35,310 nt of DNA from positions 1 to 35,310 of the forward strand of contig ONKG01000060.1 of NCBI GenBank assembly GCA_900318375.1. Direction: 5' to 3'. This DNA comes from an uncultured Lachnospiraceae bacterium. GTDB taxonomy: Bacteria; Bacillota; Clostridia; Lachnospirales; Lachnospiraceae. Positions 15,250 through 22,636 of this stretch are shown one piece after another. Every line of letters begins with the position of its first letter. Position 1 is the first letter of the stretch. The translations under genes were made by a program, and so were the position numbers. The notes under the pieces were generated by a model. The model was not told where the DNA came from. It did no database searches and saw only the letters and a list, made by a program, of their open reading frames with translations.

Positions 15250-15435
15250 ATGACTATAAAAAGCAGAATACTGACGATCCGGCTTGCAGAGAAGCTTGAC
15301 AGAAAGCCTTCTTATTCAGAGCAGCTTGGACTGAATGTCCGGCTGCGCAGAAGCGGGACCTATGATCTTGATGAGATAACCGGGACAGATTGTAAAGCTG
15401 CTGACCGGGCGAAAATGATGAAAGGCGGAAAATAA
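15250..15435 (+). CDS. Small basic protein of unknown function
   Basis: A 61-aa protein from ATG 15250 (AAGGAAGAG lies just upstream; the adjacent ATG at 15247 is the alternative). The sequence MTIKSRILTIRLAEKLDRKP is basic and amphipathic, followed by YSEQLGLNVRLRRSG and a short tail. No known domain, signal peptide or membrane helix is recognised. Its stop overlaps the start of the next gene (TAATG), so the two are translationally coupled, and the partner is a small membrane protein. The pair may be a cytoplasmic adaptor with a membrane anchor. Confidence that it is a gene comes from the ribosome binding site and the overlap. Confidence 0.6.
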   Translation: MTIKSRILTIRLAEKLDRKPSYSEQLGLNVRLRRSGTYDLDEITGTDCKAADRAKMMKGGK

Positions 15436-15650
15436 TGATTACATTGACAGCAATTTTTCTTTTTGTTTTGTTCCTGAAGCTGACCGGAATGATTTTTAAA
15501 GCCGGTATGCGGGCTCTTGGCTGGCTGTTCGGCGGACTGGGATTTATTTTTTCAATTCTTCTGGCGGTATCGGTTCTTGGGTTTGTCTTTGACATGATCC
15601 CGATTCTCCTCGTCATCGGAGTGATCATGATCGCGCGCCGGACCGCGTAA
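15435..15650 (+). CDS. Small hydrophobic membrane protein
   Basis: A 71-aa protein with two strongly hydrophobic stretches: about 2-19 (ITLTAIFLFVLFLKLTGM) and about 29-66 (LGWLFGGLGFIFSILLAV onward, probably two helices). It ends in a basic MIARRTA tail. The start overlaps the previous stop by one base (TAATG). Size and layout resemble PspG-like or other phage-shock-type small membrane proteins, but there is no diagnostic motif, so I do not assign a family. It is likely expressed from the same promoter as the preceding gene and is followed by a terminator at 15753. Confidence 0.6.
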   Translation: MITLTAIFLFVLFLKLTGMIFKAGMRALGWLFGGLGFIFSILLAVSVLGFVFDMIPILLVIGVIMIARRTA

Positions 15651-15752
15651 GCCGGCATGGCGTGTCAACAATGCCCGGGCAGGCGCGCATTGAGGACACG
15701 GCATTTACGCCGACAGACTCGCTGTTTATTCATATTTTGTAAGGATTTTTTT

Positions 15753-15800
15753 AAAAGCCTCAAAGCGGAATGTCACAGACACTCCGCTTTGGGGCTTTTT
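15753..15800 (+). terminator. Terminator after the small gene pair
   Basis: AAAAGCCTCAAAGCGGA (15753-15769) pairs with TCCGCTTTGGGGCTTTT (15783-15799) and ends in a T-run. It separates the small gene pair from the kinase promoter at 15810. Confidence 0.92.
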
Positions 15801-15809
15801 GAGTGGCAC

Positions 15810-15839
15810 TTGTATCGTTTGCCATGTATAATTTATAAT
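15810..15839 (+). promoter_or_regulatory. Promoter of the lectin-kinase gene
   Basis: TTGTAT (15810-15815) and TATAAT (15834-15839) are 18 nt apart. The predicted start of transcription (about 15846) lies beyond the ATG at 15838, which supports ATG 15883 as the true translation start. Confidence 0.65.
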
Positions 15840-15882
15840 GTTCTTACTATTATTATATGATGTAAAGGTCAAAAGGTATCCA

Positions 15883-18261
15883 ATGGCTCTGAGTCTCGTC
15901 AAGTTGCACAAACAGCCGAAGGGCCTTGCGCAGCTCCGAAGGAGATGCTTTGATGAGCTGACATACATCCAGCAGGAACTATCATCGGTCTGGCCGGATT
16001 GGACGATTACAAAAAAGATCGGAAAGGGAAGTTTCGGGACTGTCTATGAGATCACGCGCAATGACCTTGGCAGAACCTACAGCTGTGCCCTGAAGGTCCT
16101 TCACATGGAGACGGGCGATAACGGCCTGTACTACGACAGTGAGAGCTGCGCTGCAGGTATGGATAATACCGACCTGACAGAAGGACGGTTTGATACAGAC
16201 GGCGGGGAGCCTGATCGTGACAGTGAGTCTGCAGGTTTTTCGGCTTTTTCATTCGGTATGCAGGAGAGCGCGCTTGATGAGTTTATTTCCGGCGTAATCA
16301 GGGAAATTGATATGATGATGCGGCTTAAAGGAACGCCCAATATCGTATCGATCGAGGATTATAAAGTCCTGCGCTCGAATGACTCATGCACCATCCTGAT
16401 CCGCATGGAACTTCTGGAGAGTCTGGAAAAATATTACAGAAGAACAGGAAAACCCGGATGGCGTGATGTAGTCCGTCTCGGAACAGATATCTGTACGGCC
16501 CTGGAATTCTGCGAAAAGAACAATATTATTCACCGGGATATAAAGCCGGGAAACATTTTTTACAGCGAAAAAGCGGGATTTAAACTCGGGGATTTCGGAA
16601 TCTCCAGGACCATGTCCACTATTTATGAAAAAGTGTCCATGAGCGGAGCCGGGACATTTCAGTACATGGCGCCCGAAATATATGATGGAAGCCGATATGA
16701 CAATACGGTGGATCTCTATTCTCTCGGTATTGTACTTTATATCCTGCTCAATAAAGGGCTGCCGCCATTCTGTGACACCAGTGACGGCTCAGAAGAGGAA
16801 GGAGCCGGAGGATTTCCCGGATTTTCAGCACTGCATGAGGCAAATATACGCCGGCTGAAGAGAACGCCTCTGCAGTTTCCCTGCGAAGCCGGAGACGAGT
16901 TGTCTGCGGTGATCTGCAAAGCCTGTGACCCCTATTCTGAAAATCGCTATCAGACAGCCGCCCAATTCAAAGACGCGCTGCAGGGATGTCTGACCGGAAG
17001 AACGAGTTCGGACGCGGAACAGGGCGCTCTGTCAGAACCTGCGGTCAACGGAAACGTTTCTGAAGGCGGCGAGAGTGCTATGCATGGCCTCAGATCTGCC
17101 GGCGGAGGCAGCAGTTCTTCAGGGGAAAACAAAGACAGCAGTGATAACAGGAAAATCAAAGATAGCATAGACGACATAGGTAACAGAGACGGCGGAGATA
17201 ACAGAGATAACAAAGACAGCAGAGACAACGAAGACAAGAGGAAATCCGGGAGAAAGGGAAAGCCTCCGGGTTTGATCCTGCTGCTTGCGGCAGGTTTTAT
17301 AGCTCTTGCAGGGATCGGGTGTTTTTTCCTTGTCCGCAGCAGTTCCGCCTCGTCCTCTTCTGCCGTGGAAGCCGTGGATTCTGCGGATTCCGCAGAGTCT
17401 GACGGGGCAGTCTATTATACGATTATTTCCAGGGATAATAACGGAGTGACACTTGAGCGGGAGGTGAAGGAGGGCATTGCCGGGGAGAAGGTGACAGAGG
17501 TCCCCAAGGAGAGAGAAGGCTACAGAATCGAAGAGGATTCCCAGACACTTGTGCTGTCTGAGGACGGTTCTGAAAATATCATTCTTTTCCAGTACACGAA
17601 AGTGGAGAACAACGGGGCGGCGGCTGTGTCTTATACCGTGATCTGTGTGGATGAGGAGACATCAGAAATCCTGTCCGAAAAAAAATATTACGGCGAGAAA
17701 GGGGCATCTGTCCTGCTGACTGCGCCGAAAGTTGAGGGATTTGTTCCGCGGGTGGATTCGCAGACCGTCGTTTTATCGCATGATGAGAAGGAAAATGTGT
17801 TTTACCTCTCTTATGATTCCTGTGAGGTGATCGCCGGGCAGCTGGACATCCCGGACGGAAACGTCCTGCGTTATAAGGGACATACCTATTATGCACTGCG
17901 CACAGAGAGTATCGACTCCTTCCGTGACGCCAATCAGTACTGCAGGGAGCACGGAGGCCATCTCGCCGTACTCAGCGACGCTGAGGAAAACGCTGCTGTA
18001 TATGATTATGTCTTTTATGATCTGAAATATGAAAGTGCCTATTTTGGCCTGACGGACGACGGATCGGAAGGCAGCTGGTACTGGGTGGACGGGACTCCTT
18101 TCAGCTTTGAAAGCTGGCTGGAAGGGCAGCCGGACGGACTTGGAGATACAGAAAACTACGCACTGTTTTGGTATAAAGATGTTCCTTATAAGTGGAATGA
18201 CGGGGATTTCGGAAAAGACGCGGAAGGAAGGGTTACATTTTTGATTGAGTGGGATCAGTGA
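15883..18261 (+). CDS. Transmembrane Ser/Thr kinase with MucBP-like repeats and C-type-lectin-like ectodomain
   Basis: A 792-aa protein; ATG 15883 follows AAAAGG. The kinase domain (about 40-330) is complete: GKGSFG loop 48-53, Lys71, alpha-C Glu141, HRD 217-219 with Asn224, DFG 237-239, APE 263-265. An Asp/Ser-rich insertion of about 55 residues sits between Lys71 and the alpha-C helix. A Ser/Asn/Asp-rich segment leads to one membrane helix at about 462-483. Outside are two repeats of about 65 residues (YTIISRDNNGVTLEREV.. and YTVICVDEETSEILSEK..) like MucBP modules. The last about 130 residues form a C-type-lectin-like domain (YYALRTESIDSFRDANQYC to WNDGDF). It keeps QPD (749-751), Glu757 and WND (771-773), the residues that in animal lectins bind calcium and galactose-type sugars; the usual disulfides are absent. 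It is probably a receptor kinase signalling inward on glycan contact (inference). An unrecognised protein gene follows after 139 nt. Confidence 0.88.
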   Translation: MALSLVKLHKQPKGLAQLRRRCFDELTYIQQELSSVWPDWTITKKIGKGSFGTVYEITRNDLGRTYSCALKVLHMETGDNGLYYDSESCAAGMDNTDLTEGRFDTDGGEPDRDSESAGFSAFSFGMQESALDEFISGVIREIDMMMRLKGTPNIVSIEDYKVLRSNDSCTILIRMELLESLEKYYRRTGKPGWRDVVRLGTDICTALEFCEKNNIIHRDIKPGNIFYSEKAGFKLGDFGISRTMSTIYEKVSMSGAGTFQYMAPEIYDGSRYDNTVDLYSLGIVLYILLNKGLPPFCDTSDGSEEEGAGGFPGFSALHEANIRRLKRTPLQFPCEAGDELSAVICKACDPYSENRYQTAAQFKDALQGCLTGRTSSDAEQGALSEPAVNGNVSEGGESAMHGLRSAGGGSSSSGENKDSSDNRKIKDSIDDIGNRDGGDNRDNKDSRDNEDKRKSGRKGKPPGLILLLAAGFIALAGIGCFFLVRSSSASSSSAVEAVDSADSAESDGAVYYTIISRDNNGVTLEREVKEGIAGEKVTEVPKEREGYRIEEDSQTLVLSEDGSENIILFQYTKVENNGAAAVSYTVICVDEETSEILSEKKYYGEKGASVLLTAPKVEGFVPRVDSQTVVLSHDEKENVFYLSYDSCEVIAGQLDIPDGNVLRYKGHTYYALRTESIDSFRDANQYCREHGGHLAVLSDAEENAAVYDYVFYDLKYESAYFGLTDDGSEGSWYWVDGTPFSFESWLEGQPDGLGDTENYALFWYKDVPYKWNDGDFGKDAEGRVTFLIEWDQ

Positions 18262-18400
18262 ATTGATTTCCCATCGCGCCATTCCCTTGATTTCAGCTGC
18301 AGGATAAGCATGCAGGAGGGGCATTCGCCTCACCGCTTATACCCGTGTCCTGAAGAATCAGCTATACGGCCTGTGAACGGCGGGCAGTCCGGAGGAGTTT

Positions 18401-19675
18401 ATGTCTGAATGGATCAACATGATTACGGATAATACGATAGACTGGTCGAACAATTCTCTTGAGTATACCAGAAAGGCAGGGCGGGACATTCAGTCTCTGG
18501 TCCGCAGGAGGGATTTTTCGGAGAATGACAGCAGGATGATACTCCGCTATCTGAGAAGCCAGTCGGAAATCATTCCTTTTGGCCAATATCTGAAGAGATA
18601 TATTTATCAGCGGTTCGGCAGAAAAAACGGGCTCGGAAAGGATGATGACGCGGCTTACAGGGATTTTTTGAAAACAGCTTTTTCGCGCACAAATACGCCT
18701 AAATCCTTTCACCGGTCCAGTACTACGCTGGGGGCTCTGATCAATGGGTGGCTCAGTGCCGCCTCTGTCAGCAGGGAGACAGTGTTTTTGCTGGGATTCG
18801 CCCTGAAAATGCCTGTGGAAGATGTCTCTATGTTTCTGACGAAGGCAATCTGCGAACAGGACTTTAATCTCAACGACCCGGAGGAGGTCATTTACTGGCA
18901 CTGCTACAGAAACAGGCTGCCGGCTATGTATGCCCGGGAAATGATGGAAGCCTACAATCATTCCGACGTTCTGCCTGTGTTGGATCCGGGAGAAGCTGCA
19001 GCGGATGTAAGGCTCAAGATGCCCGGGGATCAGGAGGCCTTCCTGCTGCCGGACGGTCCCACACTGGTCAACAGAATGAATCTCCTGAAAGGGAGGATGA
19101 GCGAGAAGGAAATCCTCGACTATCTCTCGACTTTGAAGGCACAGAAAAAACTAAACCGATACAGCCGAACGGCATATAACTGCTTTGTCAGTCTCATGGA
19201 GCGAGCGAAGTCACAGATTCAGGATCTGAATGCGGAGGAGGACCTCTACGTATTCGGAAAAGTCCAGGACAGAAAAACCGTAAAGGAGGCGGAAATCGAG
19301 AAGATCCTGTACAGCGGAGTTCCTGTCGATGAGAAGGGAAATCTGCTGAACAGCTCATTTTCAAGTCTGGGGAAAGGCTTTGCAAAACACCGCCTGAGCA
19401 GGCAGCGGATGAGCCGTCTGCTGTCCGGAAAAGCGGCAGTCACCCGGTATGATCTTCTGACGCTTCTGTTTTTGAACTTTGTCCTCAAGGACGAAGAGGA
19501 GCCGATTCCCCGCTATAAGCAGTTTGTAAAAAACGCCGACGCCATTCTTGAATATTGCTATATGGGCAGACTGAATATTTCCAATTTATATGAAGCCTTC
19601 CTCCTGGTCTGCCTGCTCACAGAGGACCCCCTGAATGCCTTTTCAGAGGTCTGGGAGCAGTCTTATCAAGAGTAA
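18401..19675 (+). CDS. Unrecognised 424-aa protein with a possible HTH-like segment, next to the lectin kinase
   Basis: A 424-aa protein; GGAGGAG lies 5 nt before the ATG. It is mainly helical, soluble, and rich in Arg, Lys, Glu and Leu, with no signal peptide or membrane segment. Residues about 103-150 (LGALINGWLSAASVSRETVFLLGFALKMPVEDVSMFLTKAI) resemble the 'SR..V..LaFALgL...e...fL..A' helix pair seen in XRE-type regulators. That is a weak visual similarity. FSSLGKGFAKHRLSRQRMSRLLSGKAAVTRYDLLTLLF (about 322-360) has a second similar helix-turn pattern, so a duplication is possible. The position directly after the kinase suggests a substrate or effector, and the many Ser/Thr in loops would permit phosphorylation. 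Function not assigned. Confidence 0.75.
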   Translation: MSEWINMITDNTIDWSNNSLEYTRKAGRDIQSLVRRRDFSENDSRMILRYLRSQSEIIPFGQYLKRYIYQRFGRKNGLGKDDDAAYRDFLKTAFSRTNTPKSFHRSSTTLGALINGWLSAASVSRETVFLLGFALKMPVEDVSMFLTKAICEQDFNLNDPEEVIYWHCYRNRLPAMYAREMMEAYNHSDVLPVLDPGEAAADVRLKMPGDQEAFLLPDGPTLVNRMNLLKGRMSEKEILDYLSTLKAQKKLNRYSRTAYNCFVSLMERAKSQIQDLNAEEDLYVFGKVQDRKTVKEAEIEKILYSGVPVDEKGNLLNSSFSSLGKGFAKHRLSRQRMSRLLSGKAAVTRYDLLTLLFLNFVLKDEEEPIPRYKQFVKNADAILEYCYMGRLNISNLYEAFLLVCLLTEDPLNAFSEVWEQSYQE

Positions 19676-19938
19676 AAAATAATGTCGATACAAGATTTTT
19701 TACTCCGGATGTTTGTGCCGCGAGACGGCCAAAGCTCCGCTGATCCCATCGGAGAATATCGCCAGTTTCAAAACCCCTATAAGTAAGGCTTTGAAATGCG
19801 GATTTCTCTTCGGGTGTCCCAGCACAGGAGCGCTTCGACATGTCCGGAAGTATGAAAAACGCTCGATGACGGGCGTCCGGGCAACACGGTCATCATGTCG
19901 CCGCTACAGACTTTCTTCAAGGTATTGTTACAATCGAA

Positions 19939-20148
19939 ATGAAGGAGGCAGAGTTCGACGACATGAAATACCTGAGGCAGGATTCTAAAGAGTCTGCGAA
20001 GCTGCGGGAGGCAATTTCAAAAATCCGCGAGATGGAAGCTGTTCCGGGCAGAAAGAAGAAAGTAAGGGATCTGCGCGCATATATCAGGCTCAATTACCGG
20101 GGCGAATATGCTGATTTTTTAGGAAATGAACTGCGGAGATTTCTTTGA
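19939..20148 (+). CDS. Small basic protein upstream of the GG-leader peptide
   Basis: A 69-aa reading from ATG 19939, or 61 aa from ATG 19963. AAGGAGG (19942-19948) lies within the first codons of the long form and 14 nt before the second ATG, so the start is uncertain. The sequence (KESAKLREAISKIREMEAVPGRKKKVRDLRAYIRLNYRGEY) is charged, helical and Arg/Lys-rich, without signal or known motif. It lies 263 nt after the 424-aa gene and 165 nt before the GG-leader peptide, whose promoter falls in between. It may be a small regulator or partner of its neighbours; nothing more can be said. The 19676-19938 spacer shows no other gene. Confidence 0.5.
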   Translation: MKEAEFDDMKYLRQDSKESAKLREAISKIREMEAVPGRKKKVRDLRAYIRLNYRGEYADFLGNELRRFL

Positions 20149-20187
20149 GCGGAGCGAATTCCGTGAACAGGGCAAATTTTTTTGAGC

Positions 20188-20222
20188 TTGTGACACTTTT
20201 GTGACATCTATGATGATATACT
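20188..20222 (+). promoter_or_regulatory. Promoter with TTGTGACA direct repeats for the GG-leader peptide
   Basis: TTGTGACA occurs at 20188-20195 and again at 20199-20206, an 11-nt (one helical turn) spacing. Ten nt further is TGATATACT, an extended -10 (TGnTATAAT type; hexamer 20217-20222). Such repeats over the -35 zone are typical of activator or response-regulator sites. Which protein binds is unknown. Confidence 0.55.
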
Positions 20223-20313
20223 GAACTCATCAAATAAAACAAAACAAGGCAGATGAAGCAGAACGATCATCTGTCAGTTAAAAACATTTTAGATTAAGAA
20301 AAGGAGAATGAAC

Positions 20314-20658
20314 ATGGATAACGAGATGAAGAAAATGAACGCAGAGGAACTTGGAGAGGTTGCAGGCGGAGCATACGGTGTTGAGGGAGTCCCGATTTAC
20401 GACAATAACGATGGTACCGGCAAATATAAATCAACAGTAACAGGTCTGCAGTCAGGCTGGCTTGCTCTCAGGAGTGAACCCGGCTACAATGCCAGCAATG
20501 AGATCGGACAGCTTTACAATGGTGATAAGGTTGAGGTCCTCGGCGAGGTCCGTTACGTGAATAATGACTTTAACGCCGGCGGAGCCACAAAATATATCAA
20601 GGTCAAGGCCCTCAAACTTGGCAAGATCGGCTGGGTTAATGCATCCTTCATCGCCTGA
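20314..20658 (+). CDS. Double-glycine leader peptide with bacterial SH3-like domain
   Basis: A 114-aa protein. ATG 20314 is preferred over 20308 because AAAGGAGA lies 6-7 nt upstream of it. Residues 1-19 (MKKMNAEELGEVAGG core) form a classic double-glycine leader: acidic helix with L/V spacing and GG at 18-19, as in class II bacteriocins and peptides exported by C39-peptidase ABC transporters. Cleavage after Gly19 would release about 95 residues. The mature part (SGWLALRSEPGYNASNEIGQ, GDKVEVLGEV, IGWVNASFI) matches an SH3b domain, a module that commonly binds cell wall. It is therefore probably not a simple pore-forming bacteriocin. No PCAT transporter or immunity gene is in the window; the C39-like protein at 26195 is secreted and differs from transporter peptidases. 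It has its own promoter and terminator, so probably a single-gene transcript. Confidence 0.85.
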   Translation: MDNEMKKMNAEELGEVAGGAYGVEGVPIYDNNDGTGKYKSTVTGLQSGWLALRSEPGYNASNEIGQLYNGDKVEVLGEVRYVNNDFNAGGATKYIKVKALKLGKIGWVNASFIA

Positions 20659-20783
20659 TCATCACTTCGATCATAGAAGAACAGGCATGGAAAGGTAGAA
20701 TTACAAGAACAGCGATACCCGGAGAAAAGACCGGAGAAGGAAACGGGAATATAAAAAGACCCGGAAATATAACTGCAGAAAAC

Positions 20784-20846
20784 AAAGACCTGTACCGCAG
20801 GCTGCTTTACAGAAATGAGAGCAGACTTCGGCACAGGTCTTTTTTT
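20784..20846 (+). terminator. Terminator after the GG-leader peptide gene
   Basis: AAAGACCTGT (20784-20793) pairs with ACAGGTCTTT (20833-20842), with inner CCG/CGG pairing and a run of at least seven T. It lies about 125 nt past the stop. Confidence 0.85.
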
Positions 20847-20873
20847 CCAGTTTTACGATTTACAGTTCCTGGT

Positions 20874-21012
20874 TTTACTGGTTTCAGTATTGAGTGGCTG
20901 CAGCTTTACTGGTTTACAGTATTGAGTGGCTGCAGCTTTACTGGTTTACAGTATTGAGTGGCTGCAGAGCCTTACGGGTTTACAGTTTTAAGTGACTGCA
21001 GCTTTACAATAT
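20874..21012. repeat. 32-bp tandem repeat, about four copies
   Basis: A unit containing TTTACTGGTTTACAGTATTG and ending GAGTGGCTGCAG recurs every 32 bp; the second and third copies are nearly identical, the fourth diverged. Units abut with no unique spacers, so it is not CRISPR. It occupies the 3' side of both convergent genes (GG-leader peptide and the ArAE-HAD gene), within the gene-free stretch 20659-21038. Confidence 0.9.
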
Positions 21013-21038
21013 TACGGGTTTCCTGATTTGCTGCAGAT

Positions 21039-22490
21039 TTACAGGTGCAGGATATTTCTCCAGCCCCGCAGGCTGACCGGCTTGAAGCGCTTTTTCAGTT
21101 CTTTGACGACCTGGTCCCTGGAAGGATCGCGGATGAGGATGTCGCCTCTTCCCGGAATGTTGCTGAAGGTGACGACACCGGGGGCGCCGGTGAACTGGCG
21201 GAGTTCTTCAAGCATATTCAGGCGGGTCGCGTCAGAGGAGTAGATGCGCATGATTTTTTCTCCCTCATCACAGTCGAGCTGCTCAAAGTTTGTGCGCACA
21301 CTGTCTGCCCAGGGCTGTGCCATGAGTTCTTCGTGGAGACGGTCGATGTTGTCCTCCAGATCGATGACCTGAATATACACGACATCCTCTGTGATGGGAG
21401 TATTTGTACGGACATAGTTGCGGTAAGGAGAAACCCGTTTCTTTTTGTAGAGCCTTGCCATGCACAGATAAGCCGATTTGGTGAGTGTAAAATGATCTTC
21501 ACTGTCGGAGCTTACGCTGTCTGAAACGTAAGTGCCGGCGTCTGTTCCCGGTGCCGTACTGCCATGATGCGCGTTTTTCACTTCTTCCAGGATCAGGTCT
21601 TTGTAGTCCTTAAAATAAATGACCAGGAGCTGATCCTGTATGGTATTTACAAAAAACGGCATCCCTTCTCTATAGAGAAAATCACTCACCAGCCGGACGA
21701 TCTGCGGATCCATTTTTGTTGTCCGGACATATTTCATGGTGTTGAGATCGTAGAGGACGGCTCCGTCCATGGCAATGATGGGGAGACGGAAACTGACACC
21801 CGCGAGGACTTCGTGTACGGTGGCAGGTGTCTGTTTGGTGGAGACGGAGAAGCGCATGCCTTCATCCAGATAGCGGTTGAGCTCGATCTTTGTGAAGGAG
21901 GAAAGCTGCCGGTCCTCGCGGAAGAGGACGTGATCGATGCCTGATACAAACAATGTTGAGCAGTCACGCTCTCTGGGCATGTGGACTGAATTGACAATGA
22001 CAGCGATCACAACGCCGATGATGGTGTCCATGGTACGGTTAAATATATGGACATAGAAGATCGTGTCGTCGGAGTGGTACATGGCGATACCGAGAAAGAC
22101 AACAGCGGAAAAGAGGGCATACTGGGAAATGTTGAGCACGACAGTGGAGTAGATCACAAGGCCGGCAAAAACCCCCAGCAGGATCAGGTGAAGCAGGGCT
22201 GTGCTCATGCCTCCCCCCGCGGGGAGAAGCTCGGCATAGAGCACGACGCCGCCCCAGAAGGCACCGATCAGTGTGCCGATGATCCTGTCTTTTCCCTCAC
22301 TGAGCATGTTGGAGGAATAGGGCTGTACGCACTGAAGGGCTGCGATGACAGAGTAGAAAGGCTCTCCGCGCATGCCGCGGATATAGTACAGAATCATGCA
22401 GAGCCACACGGAAACGACAGACCGGACAATGCGCTGTCCGGGAAGGGAAAATCTGGATAATGGAAAGCGGGAAGAGGATTTTTTGTTCAT
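21039..22490 (-). CDS. ArAE/FUSC-type membrane protein fused to a degenerate Cof-like HAD domain
   Basis: A 483-aa protein from ATG 22490 (a GTG at 22511 is the alternative; neither has a strong ribosome binding site). The N-terminal 165 residues contain about six membrane helices (RIVRSVVSVWLCMILYYI, GTLIGAFWGGVVLYAELL, LLGVFAGLVIYSTVVL, ALFSAVVFLGIAMY, DTIIGVVIAVIVNSV) with the GEPFYSVIAALQCVQP block typical of aromatic-acid exporter/FUSC families. The rest follows the order of Cof-type HAD phosphatases: LFVSGIDHVLFRED...L...F..YLDEGMRFSVSTKQ...LPIIAMDGAVLYD. However, the catalytic DxDGT reads GIDHV, so the nucleophilic Asp is lost, and motif II TGR reads TKQ. A ligand-sensing pseudo-phosphatase regulating export is a fair guess. 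It is divergent from the rhomboid gene. Confidence 0.82.
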   Translation of the reverse strand: MNKKSSSRFPLSRFSLPGQRIVRSVVSVWLCMILYYIRGMRGEPFYSVIAALQCVQPYSSNMLSEGKDRIIGTLIGAFWGGVVLYAELLPAGGGMSTALLHLILLGVFAGLVIYSTVVLNISQYALFSAVVFLGIAMYHSDDTIFYVHIFNRTMDTIIGVVIAVIVNSVHMPRERDCSTLFVSGIDHVLFREDRQLSSFTKIELNRYLDEGMRFSVSTKQTPATVHEVLAGVSFRLPIIAMDGAVLYDLNTMKYVRTTKMDPQIVRLVSDFLYREGMPFFVNTIQDQLLVIYFKDYKDLILEEVKNAHHGSTAPGTDAGTYVSDSVSSDSEDHFTLTKSAYLCMARLYKKKRVSPYRNYVRTNTPITEDVVYIQVIDLEDNIDRLHEELMAQPWADSVRTNFEQLDCDEGEKIMRIYSSDATRLNMLEELRQFTGAPGVVTFSNIPGRGDILIRDPSRDQVVKELKKRFKPVSLRGWRNILHL

Positions 22491-22550
22491 AAAAGTACCC
22501 GGGGTGTACACAGCAATTGGACATGGCAGGAGGCAGAGACAGCAGACCGG

Positions 22551-22579
22551 TTGTTTTCAGGAAACTATTTTCTTATAAT
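22551..22579 (+). promoter_or_regulatory. Promoter of the rhomboid gene
   Basis: TTGTTT (22551-22556) and TATAAT (22574-22579) are exactly 17 nt apart, about 58 nt before the ATG at 22637. Confidence 0.7.
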
Positions 22580-22636
22580 ATTGAATATCTTTCGGCGGTA
22601 ATTGCCGGATCTATTCTTTAAGACGGAGGAAATATT

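Noticed and set aside
20874-21012. Possible CRISPR array
   Set aside because: The 32-bp units abut directly with no unique spacers and there are no cas genes.
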